A DNA stretch of 64,000 nt from JBCBRD01 sp039819785. Its GTDB lineage: Bacteria; Pseudomonadota; Alphaproteobacteria; Rhizobiales; Hyphomicrobiaceae. The notes under the pieces are model-generated. The model did no database searches, was not told where the DNA came from, and saw nothing but the letters and a program-made list of their open reading frames with translations. Below, one piece after another: positions 34,874 through 42,861 of the stretch; positions within the stretch are counted from its first letter, which is position 1, and each line of letters starts with the position of its first letter. The stretch spans positions 1 through 64,000 of the forward strand of contig JBCBRH010000002.1 of the NCBI GenBank assembly GCA_039819785.1, read 5' to 3'. The translations under genes and the position numbers were made by a program.

Positions 34874-36472
34874 CTACTGTTTCGGCAAAAGCGCCTCGAT
34901 GGTCTCAAGGGTGTCTGCGTCTTCGGCTGGTTTGTCCCAGCGGATGCGAGCGATGCGTGGAAAGCGCATCGCGATCCCCGACTTGTGCCGTGGTGAGGGC
35001 TGGACGGCGTCGAATGCAATTTCTAAAACGAGGCGCGGTTCAACGGCGCGAACAGGCCCAAACCGGTCCGTTGTGTTTTCACGGATAAACTTGTCGAGCT
35101 TGCCAAGTTCGGCATCGGTAAACCCGGAGTACGCTTTGCCGACGGGCACGAGTTCACCCAGCGCGGGGTCCTCGGGGGTTCCGTCTTTCCAAACGCCGAA
35201 GGTGTAGTCTGAGTAAAATGACGAGCGTTTTCCCGAACCGCGCTGGGCATACATCATCACGCAATCGATCGTGAGGGGTGCGCGCTTCCACTTCCACCAG
35301 TAGCCTTTGGGGCGACCGGCAATGTAGGGGCTTTGCTTCTGCTTAAGCATCAGGCCTTCGATTTCATCAGCCCTGGTCGTTTCCCAGATCGACTGGAGAT
35401 GTTCGAAATCGTCAAAGCTGACGAAGCTGCTGAGGTCTGTCCTCGGTGGGCTATGTGTCTCAATCCATTCTTCAAGTTGCGTGCGGCGTTCAACGAGCGA
35501 GAGACCGCGCAGGTCATCTGGTCCGCTCAGCAGCAGGTCGTAGAGGCGGACGTGGGCTGGATAATCGCGCTGCATGCGTGCTGAGACGGCTTTGCGGTTC
35601 AGGCGCTGCTGGAGATCGTTGAAGGGTGCGATGACCCCGTCCCGGACAATGAGGAGCTCTCCATCAGCGACGCAATCGAGTCCTGTGAAGGCTGATGCGA
35701 TTTCGGGAAAGCTGTGGGTGATCTCATCGCCGGTGCGTGAATAGATCCGCACTTCGGTGGGTTTGGCGGCGACCTGGACACGAATGCCGTCCCATTTCCA
35801 TTCCGCCACGATGTCTTGGGGTTCAAGATTGGGCCAGTCCTGATCCTCAATCGGATGGGCCAGCATCAAAGGTCTGAAAACCGGCTTCAGGCCGGGGTCG
35901 GGGCGTGGCCCCTCTCCGGCCAGCCATGCGAACAGTTCTTCAAATGGTGGGCTGACGGCATGCCAGACTTCTTCGATGTCGTTGATGTCGGTCTCGAACC
36001 CGTTGGCAAGAGATTGCTTTGCAAGTCGTGCGGACACGCCGACGCGCGGTGCGCCACCCAGCAATTTGAGAAGCGCAAAACGGCCCGATGTGTCGAGCTG
36101 GTCGAGCATGTTCTTCAACAGAGGCGCATGCGCGTTCGGTGATGTCGTCTGGAAGGTCTCAACCACGTCGTTCAAGCTTGGCGGGGATCGCGTCCCTTCG
36201 TGCTCCGGCCAGAGCAGGGAGACGGTTTCTGCGGTGTCGCCAACATAATCGCGCGACATCTTATAGAGCTCAGGGTCAATGATGTCGGTGAGGATATCGC
36301 CTAGAACGCGGCGGAGAGGGAAGCGGATTGGCAGCCCGCCGGTCAGGGCGGCAAGGGCCCAGCCTCGGTCCGGATCGGGCGTTGTCGCAAAGTAATCCCC
36401 CAGCAGCGCAAGCTTTCGGTTGCGGCTTTGCGTGTAGACAAGATTGTCGAGGAGTTGGGCGAAACGCTGCAT
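34874..36472 (-). CDS. ATP-dependent DNA ligase, bacterial LigC-like (cisplatin-response type)
   Basis: The 532-residue protein has an N-terminal helical ligase domain (1-190), then the nucleotidyltransferase core with the adenylation motif VAEWKWDGIRVQV (Lys in KxDG). RIYSRTGDEITHSFPEI, VADGELLIVRDG, EGLMLKQKQSPYIAGRP and GYWWKWKRAP cover motifs III-V. The OB-fold part (FYSDYTFGVWKDG to VLEIAFD and SGIAMRFPRIARIRWDKP) follows. It is the bacterial family (TIGR04120) that is encoded with a beta-lactamase-fold exonuclease, as here, only 6 bp downstream of it. It is thought to work in repair of strand breaks and crosslinks. The other two usual partners (a DEXH helicase and a phosphoesterase) are not in the window. 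Confidence 0.93.
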   Translation of the reverse strand: MQRFAQLLDNLVYTQSRNRKLALLGDYFATTPDPDRGWALAALTGGLPIRFPLRRVLGDILTDIIDPELYKMSRDYVGDTAETVSLLWPEHEGTRSPPSLNDVVETFQTTSPNAHAPLLKNMLDQLDTSGRFALLKLLGGAPRVGVSARLAKQSLANGFETDINDIEEVWHAVSPPFEELFAWLAGEGPRPDPGLKPVFRPLMLAHPIEDQDWPNLEPQDIVAEWKWDGIRVQVAAKPTEVRIYSRTGDEITHSFPEIASAFTGLDCVADGELLIVRDGVIAPFNDLQQRLNRKAVSARMQRDYPAHVRLYDLLLSGPDDLRGLSLVERRTQLEEWIETHSPPRTDLSSFVSFDDFEHLQSIWETTRADEIEGLMLKQKQSPYIAGRPKGYWWKWKRAPLTIDCVMMYAQRGSGKRSSFYSDYTFGVWKDGTPEDPALGELVPVGKAYSGFTDAELGKLDKFIRENTTDRFGPVRAVEPRLVLEIAFDAVQPSPRHKSGIAMRFPRIARIRWDKPAEDADTLETIEALLPKQ

Positions 36473-36478
36473 CTGTCG

Positions 36479-37630
36479 CTATTCCGCTTCTTCGTCGCGG
36501 CCGACCAGGGCGAGTGCGCGGGCCGGGCGGCCGGATTTGCGCAAGTGGTGGACGAGGGCGTCTTCGCGACCGTGGGTGACCCAGACTTCTCCTGCTGCGG
36601 TCTCGTCGATCGTGCGGATCAGTTCCGGCCAATCTACGTGGTCTGAGACGATGAGCGGCAGTTCGACGCCACGCTGACGGGCGCGCCCGCGAACACGCAT
36701 CCAACCGGACGCAAAGCAGGCGACGTAGTCTGAAAATCGGCGGGACCATTTGTCGGCTATGGCCGATGGCGGACACAGCACGAGCTTGCCTTCGAACTCT
36801 TGCGCCTTGCGGGGACCTTTGCCTTTTTCGGTTGCGACCGGGCGAATCTCGCCAAAGTCGTAACCGTAGCTTTCGTACAGCTCAGTGAGTTTCACGAGCG
36901 CGCCATGCAGGTAGATGGGCGCGTCATAGCCGTGCTGGCGGATGAGCGCGAGCATGCGCTGGCATTTGCCCAGGCCATAGACGCCCAGCAGGTGGAAGCG
37001 GTCGGGCTGGTCATTGAGGGAGGCAACGAGTTTGCCGGCTTCGTCGATCGCGCGTTCGTGTTTGAAAACCGGCAGGCCGAATGTTGCTTCGGTGACGAAG
37101 ACATCGCACGGGACGACTTCGAAGGGGGCGCACGTCGGATCGGCTTCGCGCTTGTAGTCTCCGGAGACCACGACGCGTGTGGCTTCAAATTCGAGAATGA
37201 TCTGAGCGGATCCCAGGATGTGACCAGCGGGCGCAAGCCGGATTGAGACGTCGCCCAGTTTGATGGGTTCGTGATAGCCGAGGGTCTGGAAACTACCGGC
37301 GCAGGTTTGTCCGTATCGGACGTGCATGATGTCCCGCGTTTTGGCGGTGGTCAGGACGGCATCGTGGCCTGAGCGTGCGTGATCGGCGTGGCCGTGGGTG
37401 ATGATGGCCCTGGCAACCGGGCTGACCGGGTCAATATACGCCTCGGCAGGGGCGCAGTAGAGCCCTTTGGGTGTCGGGTAGAGCCAGCGTTCCGCGTGGG
37501 CGCCGCGAACCGATTTTTCAGGTGCCGGTGGTTCTGCATTCGCGGTGACGTGTTCAGTTCGCGCGCCGAGACCGGCATCATGGTCAAAGTCTTCGAACAA
37601 TGAAGGTTGCGCGGGATCGCTTCGCGCCAT
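36479..37630 (-). CDS. ligase-associated DNA exonuclease (metallo-beta-lactamase fold)
   Basis: The protein has 383 residues from ATG 37630. The metallo-beta-lactamase site is visible: THGHADHARSGH (HxHxDH), APAGHILGSAQIIL, VVSGDYKREADPTC and a late VSDHVDWPELIRTI with THGREDALVHHL. This matches the beta-CASP-like mRNA-3'-end-processing relatives named ligase-associated exonuclease (TIGR04122). It forms a two-gene operon with the ATP-dependent DNA ligase and probably trims ends before sealing. A long frame upstream to 37768 lacks conservation and was not used. Confidence 0.92.
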   Translation of the reverse strand: MARSDPAQPSLFEDFDHDAGLGARTEHVTANAEPPAPEKSVRGAHAERWLYPTPKGLYCAPAEAYIDPVSPVARAIITHGHADHARSGHDAVLTTAKTRDIMHVRYGQTCAGSFQTLGYHEPIKLGDVSIRLAPAGHILGSAQIILEFEATRVVVSGDYKREADPTCAPFEVVPCDVFVTEATFGLPVFKHERAIDEAGKLVASLNDQPDRFHLLGVYGLGKCQRMLALIRQHGYDAPIYLHGALVKLTELYESYGYDFGEIRPVATEKGKGPRKAQEFEGKLVLCPPSAIADKWSRRFSDYVACFASGWMRVRGRARQRGVELPLIVSDHVDWPELIRTIDETAAGEVWVTHGREDALVHHLRKSGRPARALALVGRDEEAE

Positions 37631-37760
37631 GGCTGTTTTTTCCTGCACGGACCAGTTGTCGGAGCCCTCAAGGCTAGCATATCGCCCGACCTGTTGGCGC
37701 GCGGGTTGGCGCATGGCTAGGGACCTTGCCGCCGTGGCAGCGGTTTCGGCCGATGACGGG

Positions 37761-37967
37761 TCAGGCAATAATATCCGGGGTCAGCCGGTCTTCGATCGAG
37801 GTGATCCGATCCTTCAGTGCCAGTTTCTGCTTTTTTAGCCGCTTGATATGCAACTGATCAGCAGCACCGGCGGTTTCCAATCCCACGATTTCTTCGTCGA
37901 GGGATCTATGTGCTTCGCGCACTTGCAGTAGTTCCTCTCGAAGTTCCGTTTCGTTTTCCGCCTGCAT
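37761..37967 (-). CDS. YdcH/DUF465 family small coiled-coil protein (copy 1)
   Basis: This 68-residue all-helical, acidic/basic protein has the pattern REAHRSLDEEIVGLE then DQLHIKRLKKQKLALKDRI, with KRLKKQKLxLKD the signature of DUF465/YdcH. Such proteins are cytosolic, form helical hairpins, and have no established role. It lies 130 bp upstream of the exonuclease gene in the same direction, and its divergent neighbour is a second member of the same family. Confidence 0.9.
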   Translation of the reverse strand: MQAENETELREELLQVREAHRSLDEEIVGLETAGAADQLHIKRLKKQKLALKDRITSIEDRLTPDIIA

Positions 37968-38277
37968 GGGTTCTGGAATTCACCGTTTCTATGCCGTCTG
38001 TGCTTGCTGCCGTGTGTGCTTGCCGCCCGGGGGGGCTATTGGGATCGCGGCGCCGCCATATTGTCCCGTTTGCGCTAATTGGCAAGTCGGTAGCGGTTTC
38101 GGATACACCGCTGACCGCCAGCTCACCTGTGTGTAATTGGGTTGCCCGGCAATGATTGGTTAACATATTTGATGGGGAGAGGCTGTCGGAGATCGCTTTC
38201 ACGTTCACCGGGTCGTGGACAGAGTGTCGCTAATCTGTCACCTTTCGTTGTGTCGATAACCTGTCACGGAGGACGCG
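37968..38277. other. intergenic region between divergent ydcH genes, 310 bp
   Basis: No gene is visible. The region must hold two divergent promoters. The part nearest the second ydcH gene contains an 18-bp imperfect direct repeat, listed separately. Confidence 0.5.
38224..38267 (+). repeat. 18-bp direct repeat just upstream of ydcH copy 2
   Basis: GTGTCGCTAATCTGTCAC (38224-38241) and GTGTCGATAACCTGTCAC (38250-38267) match at 16 of 18 positions, 26 bp apart start to start. The second copy ends just before the GGAGG ribosome-binding site. The position and the half-site size suggest an operator or a repeated promoter element; this is inference. Confidence 0.6.
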
Positions 38278-38454
38278 ATGTCTCTTGAAGGTCACCTCAC
38301 CGAGCTCTCGGAAAAGCATAAAAACCTTGAAAAACAAATCTCTCAGGAGTTGGCCAGACCGGCCTCGGACGATGTGAACATTCGACGACTGAAACACGAA
38401 AAGCTGAAAATCAAAGAAGAAATAGAACGATTACGGGATGCAACGCGCCACTGA
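38278..38454 (+). CDS. YdcH/DUF465 family small protein (copy 2)
   Basis: This 58-residue helical protein runs HLTELSEKHKNLEKQI, an Ala-Arg-Pro turn (ARPASDD), then IRRLKHEKLKIKEEIERL. The second helix carries the RRLKxEKLKIKEE signature of DUF465. It has a strong ribosome-binding site (GGAGG, 6 nt from ATG) and a strong terminator 83 bp after the stop, so it is a well-expressed single-gene unit. The role is unknown. It differs clearly from the divergent 68-residue copy. Confidence 0.9.
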   Translation: MSLEGHLTELSEKHKNLEKQISQELARPASDDVNIRRLKHEKLKIKEEIERLRDATRH

Positions 38455-38536
38455 CGCGTCGCATAGCTTTCCGCCTGCGGCCTTTGCATTTCGGGAGGTC
38501 GAATGGGGCTGACATAGCATTGAAACGCTTGATCGA

Positions 38537-38563
38537 ACGGGGGGCAGCAGCCTCCCGTTTTTT
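38537..38563 (+). terminator. Rho-independent terminator after ydcH copy 2
   Basis: ACGGGGGGC (38537-38545), loop AGCA, GCCTCCCGT (38550-38558) with one G-U pair, then TTTTTG and a second run TTTTTT. Strong GC-rich stem and U tract. Confidence 0.9.
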
Positions 38564-38603
38564 GTTTTTTGCCGGGCTGTGGGTCGCCCGTTTTCGGATG
38601 CGA

Positions 38604-39956
38604 TTATTCGAGGGTCTTGCGCAATTGGATATTTGGGTTGCGCGAAGTCTCCTGAGGGGCTGGCGGGACGATTTCAAGTTCTGGTGCGCCTGCTGCCGCA
38701 TCGGCCAGGCCTGGCAGCTCCGGGATGAGAGTGGCAGTCTGAGCTTCCTCAATGCGCTGTATTGCAGCATCGAGCCTTTTGCGGCTGGCGGCCAACATCT
38801 GCTTATCAAGTTTGCCGTCCTGATACGCTTTGAGAACCTTGTAGATAACCGGATAAAGCTCGCTTGCGTCCCGGCTGATCAGGACGATATCGGATCCGGC
38901 GTTGAGTGCATCCACAGCGGCTTTTCCCATGCCGCCACGGCGTTTGCGGATCGCGCCCATGTAGAAATCATCGGTGATGACGAGGCCGTCGAAGCCCCAT
39001 TGTTCCCTGAGAATGCCTGATATCGCGGCTTTCGAGGTGGAGGCTGGGTATTTGGCATCGACCTCTGACAGAAGCGGGTGCCCGACCATGATCGCGGCAT
39101 CCGTTTGCGACAGCACATGGCGAAACGGTCGCCAATCCTGTTCGGCCAGGGCTTCGGTTTGTTTTGTGAGTTTCGCGCCACGGATGTGCGTATCGGCTGG
39201 GACTTCCGCCAAGCCTGGAAAATGTTTGAGTGTGCATAGGACGCCGTGGGCGATCAGGGCTGCACAGTAGTCTGTCGCGACTTCGCCGATCGTGTCGGGA
39301 TCAGCGGAAATCGCCCGCCTGCGGAGGACCGTGTAGCGGTCGCGTTTGAGACGCCTGTTGGGGCGCAGGTCCACCACAGGGGAAAAGTTGATGTTTACGC
39401 CCAGGATTGCAAGCGCTTTCGCCTTCTCAATTGAGAAGGTCTGAACTGTTTTATCGCGCGAGCCGCTCATGGCGACGGCCGGGCTGCCGATGAGATTTTG
39501 CAGGCTGATGGGTCGTGGCAGCGGGGGCGACAGTCTAGAGACCAGTCCGCCTTCCTGATCAACGGCAACCCAGAGCGGGCGGGGCAACTTGGCTTTGGCC
39601 AATTCGCGGAGTTCAGCGATGTGCTGCTGCAGGGTGTCGGGTGTCTTGAAAGCCCGCGCGTTGTGGTCGGTCACGAAGATCCCGCCGAGCGCGCCGCGCT
39701 CCATCAGCGGGCGGAGCTGCCACAGCGCATGGTAGCCGAACATGAGATGTTGGCCGATGGCCTGTAGGTCTTGTTCTGGTGCGTTGAGGACGTACTGGCG
39801 TTGCTGACTGAGGGTTTTTGCGACGGCCGGCGGAGCAATCGTTGTGGCGGCGGCGGCAAGTGTCGCGAGGACCACAAAGACTGCCGCGCTTGTGGGGGGA
39901 CACGTGGAAGCGTCCCGGACGTTGCAGCGTTTTATGGGCGCTGTGGTGGGGCGCAT
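38604..39956 (-). CDS. exported glycoside hydrolase family 3 protein, NagZ-like
   Basis: The protein has 450 residues from ATG 39956. A hydrophobic segment (about 24-46, VFVVLATLAAAATTIAPPAV) acts as signal peptide, unlike cytosolic NagZ. The GH3 N-terminal domain follows: WVAVDQEGGLVSRL (133-), GVNINFSPVVDLRPN, TLKHFPGLAEVPADTH (242-257) and the nucleophile region GLVITDDFYMGAI (Asp 329 or 330). The Asp-x-His general acid/base dyad of NagZ survives as DTH, but the usual KHFPGHGD reads KHFPGLAE, so the first His is lost. It probably acts on cell-wall N-acetylglucosaminides in the periplasm. The C terminus is Pro/Glu-rich. Confidence 0.88.
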   Translation of the reverse strand: MRPTTAPIKRCNVRDASTCPPTSAAVFVVLATLAAAATTIAPPAVAKTLSQQRQYVLNAPEQDLQAIGQHLMFGYHALWQLRPLMERGALGGIFVTDHNARAFKTPDTLQQHIAELRELAKAKLPRPLWVAVDQEGGLVSRLSPPLPRPISLQNLIGSPAVAMSGSRDKTVQTFSIEKAKALAILGVNINFSPVVDLRPNRRLKRDRYTVLRRRAISADPDTIGEVATDYCAALIAHGVLCTLKHFPGLAEVPADTHIRGAKLTKQTEALAEQDWRPFRHVLSQTDAAIMVGHPLLSEVDAKYPASTSKAAISGILREQWGFDGLVITDDFYMGAIRKRRGGMGKAAVDALNAGSDIVLISRDASELYPVIYKVLKAYQDGKLDKQMLAASRKRLDAAIQRIEEAQTATLIPELPGLADAAAGAPELEIVPPAPQETSRNPNIQLRKTLE

Positions 39957-40197
39957 AATCAAGCGTGGGCCTCGTGATCCGCTTTTTTTTTGACGTAGAC
40001 GAAGTACGCACGGACGAACTGGACATAGACGTACCGGCACTGAGACGGCCACACGCGTTATAGCGCCATCCGCCATTAAACGATCAGCACAGGCAACGCT
40101 TTCTGAGCGCGCCTGTCACGTTTAATTACATTGATCATCCACAGCCCTGCGCGATTTGGCGCTCTCAGGCAGAAACGATTATCAGTGTGCGTTCCAC

Positions 40198-41820
40198 TTA
40201 TCCGGTCATTTCCCGGAGCTTGAATTTCTGGATCTTGCCTGTCGATGTTTTCGGGATTTCGGTGAAAATGACGTGGCGGGGGCATTTAAACTTGGCCAAA
40301 TGCTCCTTGCACCAAGTAATGATGTCGTCTTCGGTTGCCTCGCTGCCGGGACGTAATTCCACGAAGGCGCAAGGTGTTTCGCCCCATTTGTCGTCCTGCT
40401 TCGCGACGACTGCGCACGATGCCACCGCTGGGTGCTTATAGATCGTGTCCTCGACCTCAATGGATGAAATGTTCTCGCCACCTGAAATGATGATGTCCTT
40501 GGAACGGTCTTTGAGTTGGATGTAGCCATCGGGATGAAGTACCCCGAGGTCACCTGAATGGAACCAGCCGCCAGCGAAGGCATCGTCCGTGGCTTTGGGG
40601 TTTTTCAGATAGCCTTTCATGACGATGTTGCCTTTGAACATGACCTCGCCCAACGTTTCACCGTCGGCTGGGACCTGTTCCATGGTTTCGGGGTCCAGGA
40701 TGGTCAATGCCTCCAAGGCTGGATAGCGGACACCCTGGCGGATTTTCTTGGACGTCTGGTCGTCTGTTGGAAGATCGTTCCAGGACGCGTGCCATTCATT
40801 CAGGACGGCGGGACCATAGGTTTCGGTTAGGCCATACAGGTGCGTTAGCTGGAAACCGGCTGCGGTCATAGCGGCAAGAACGGCTGCTGGCGGTGGGGCA
40901 GCAGCATGGTTGAATGCGACGGTGTGTGTGATCTCGCGTTTTTCATCCTCGCTCGCATTCAGCAAGGTCGACATTACAATCGGGGCACCTGAAAGGTGGG
41001 TCACTTTGTGGTCGACGATGGCGTCATACATGGCCTTCGCACGCACCCACCTCAGGCAAACGTGTGTGCCAGCATTGACCGATAGGGACCATGGAAAGCA
41101 CCAGCCGTTGCAATGGAACATCGGCAGCGTCCAGAGGTAGACAGGGTGCTTGCCCATGCCGGTTGCGATGGTGTTGGAATAGCACATCAGGGCCGCGCCG
41201 CGGTGGTGGTAGACGACGCCTTTGGGGTTGCCTGTCGTGCCGGATGTGTAGTTGAGGGCGATTGCCTCCCATTCATCTTCAGGCATGCGCCACTGGAAGT
41301 CTGCGTCTCCGCTGTCGACGAAGGCGTCGTAGTCTTCGTAGGAGATGGGCTCGGGCTGTTGAGGGAATTCGGGGTCGTTATAATCGATCAGAAACGGTTT
41401 CACCTTGGCAAGGCGGAGCGCTTCGCGGGTCACGTCAGCAAATTCACGGTCGACGATCAAAACCTTCGTTTCTGCGTGATCGAGTTGAAACGCAATGATT
41501 TGCGCATCCAGCCGGGTGTTGATGGAGTGCAAAACCGCGCCTGTCATGGGGACGCCGTAGTGGGCCTCAAGCATGGGCGGGGTGTTTGACAACATCACCG
41601 AGACGGTGTCGCCGGGTCCGATGAATTTCGCTGCTAACTTAGAAGCCAACTGCCGTGCGCGGGTGAACAGTTGGCCGTGGGTCAGGCGTTGCTTGCCGTG
41701 GATGACGGCGATGTGGTCTGGGTACACCCGGGCCGCGCGCTCAATCAGCGTCAGTGGGGTCAAGGACTGATGATTGGCTGGATTGCGATCGAGATTGGTT
41801 TCGAAGGGATTGATCAACAT
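40198..41820 (-). CDS. fatty acyl-CoA ligase (AMP-dependent synthetase family)
   Basis: The protein has 540 residues from ATG 41820. The adenylate-forming motif is LNYTSGTTGNPKGVVYHHRG (about 188-207), with LYGLTETYGPA, DGETLGEVMFKGNIVMKGY, WFHSGDLGVLHPDGYIQLKDRSKDIIISGGENISS and the catalytic Lys in KTSTGKIQKFKLREM. This matches the medium/long-chain acyl-CoA synthetases with a tyrosine/His-rich A5 region. Substrate length is not decided by sequence. The gene lies downstream of the TauE/SafE gene in the same direction, with a 113-bp gap; an alternative start at 41949 would overlap that gene and is rejected. Confidence 0.93.
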   Translation of the reverse strand: MLINPFETNLDRNPANHQSLTPLTLIERAARVYPDHIAVIHGKQRLTHGQLFTRARQLASKLAAKFIGPGDTVSVMLSNTPPMLEAHYGVPMTGAVLHSINTRLDAQIIAFQLDHAETKVLIVDREFADVTREALRLAKVKPFLIDYNDPEFPQQPEPISYEDYDAFVDSGDADFQWRMPEDEWEAIALNYTSGTTGNPKGVVYHHRGAALMCYSNTIATGMGKHPVYLWTLPMFHCNGWCFPWSLSVNAGTHVCLRWVRAKAMYDAIVDHKVTHLSGAPIVMSTLLNASEDEKREITHTVAFNHAAAPPPAAVLAAMTAAGFQLTHLYGLTETYGPAVLNEWHASWNDLPTDDQTSKKIRQGVRYPALEALTILDPETMEQVPADGETLGEVMFKGNIVMKGYLKNPKATDDAFAGGWFHSGDLGVLHPDGYIQLKDRSKDIIISGGENISSIEVEDTIYKHPAVASCAVVAKQDDKWGETPCAFVELRPGSEATEDDIITWCKEHLAKFKCPRHVIFTEIPKTSTGKIQKFKLREMTG

Positions 41821-41933
41821 GGGGTCCGGGGTTCTTGAAGCTGATTGTTTCGCAGATGCAAAAAGGCGCTCATTTATGACGCCTGCAGGGGCAAAGGCCA
41901 AGTGATACCGATGTGCGGAATTCGTCTGATGCC

Positions 41934-42728
41934 TCAGATGCCGCTCCAACCGTCCCAGATCAACTTCAACGAAATGATCAGCAGGCAGGCATAAGTCATC
42001 CGGTAGAAGGGTTCCTGGGGCACGCGCCGGGTCAGCCAGATGCCGGCGAGGATTGAGACAGGTGCCAGCGGGATCAGGACCGCGGTCGTCAGAAGGTTGC
42101 CGGTGGAGAACTGACCGAGTGCAGCATAGGGGATGACTTTAACCAGGTTGACGGTCGTGAAAAAGACAATCGCAGTTGCTGCAAAGACTGCATTGGGCAG
42201 TTTTTGGGGCAGCATGTAGACCTGGAACGGTGGTGCGCCGGTGTGGCTGACGAAGCTGGTGAAGCCTGAAACGAGGCCCCAGAAACTCCCCTTTGAGACG
42301 CTGCGGCCCTGAGGGATTTGAGCATCAGCGCGCCAGTCGAGCCAATACTTGAGCGAAAAGATCAGTGCCACGATGCCGACGATCAGGCGAACGTGGGATT
42401 CGGTGACCCAAGCGGCTGTTGCCCAACCGATGCCGATGCCGACAATGGCGGCGGGCAGCATAATTTTCAGATTTTCCGCATCGAATTCGCGGCGATAGGC
42501 CGTGGTGCCGACCAGGTCCATCGCAATGAGGATCGGCAGCATGATCCCGGCTGCCTGGATGGGCGAGATCGCAAGCGCCATGATGGGGACGGCCAGACCG
42601 CCCAAACCCGCCATGAACCCGCCCTTTGCCAGGCCGGTGAGAATGATCGCGGGTATGGCGAGAGCATAAAAGAAGGGATCATCAATCATTGCCTGCAACG
42701 CATCCCATGGTGACGCAGGCCAAGACAA
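41934..42728 (-). CDS. TauE/SafE family sulfite or organic anion permease
   Basis: This 264-residue membrane protein has about eight helices. The family-typical features are GLAKGGFMAGLGGLAVPIMAL near the N terminus and the second repeat SGFTSFVSHTGAPPFQVYMLP, with a Gly/Pro-rich turn. Members export sulfite, sulfoacetate or related anions, or other small acids. Its closeness to the acyl-CoA ligase may point to carboxylate transport, but no evidence fixes the substrate. It is divergent from prpE across 133 bp. Confidence 0.9.
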   Translation of the reverse strand: MSWPASPWDALQAMIDDPFFYALAIPAIILTGLAKGGFMAGLGGLAVPIMALAISPIQAAGIMLPILIAMDLVGTTAYRREFDAENLKIMLPAAIVGIGIGWATAAWVTESHVRLIVGIVALIFSLKYWLDWRADAQIPQGRSVSKGSFWGLVSGFTSFVSHTGAPPFQVYMLPQKLPNAVFAATAIVFFTTVNLVKVIPYAALGQFSTGNLLTTAVLIPLAPVSILAGIWLTRRVPQEPFYRMTYACLLIISLKLIWDGWSGI

Positions 42729-42861
42729 GCGCTCGTTGCCGCGGCGGATTAGCCGAAACGATTAGGCTGGTGCGCATCAACCGTTCTGGCCAATGGGTCC
42801 GTCGGCTGTCAAAACTGATGGCAATCATGACTTAAAAAAAGTCTTCCAGGGAGATTGCACC

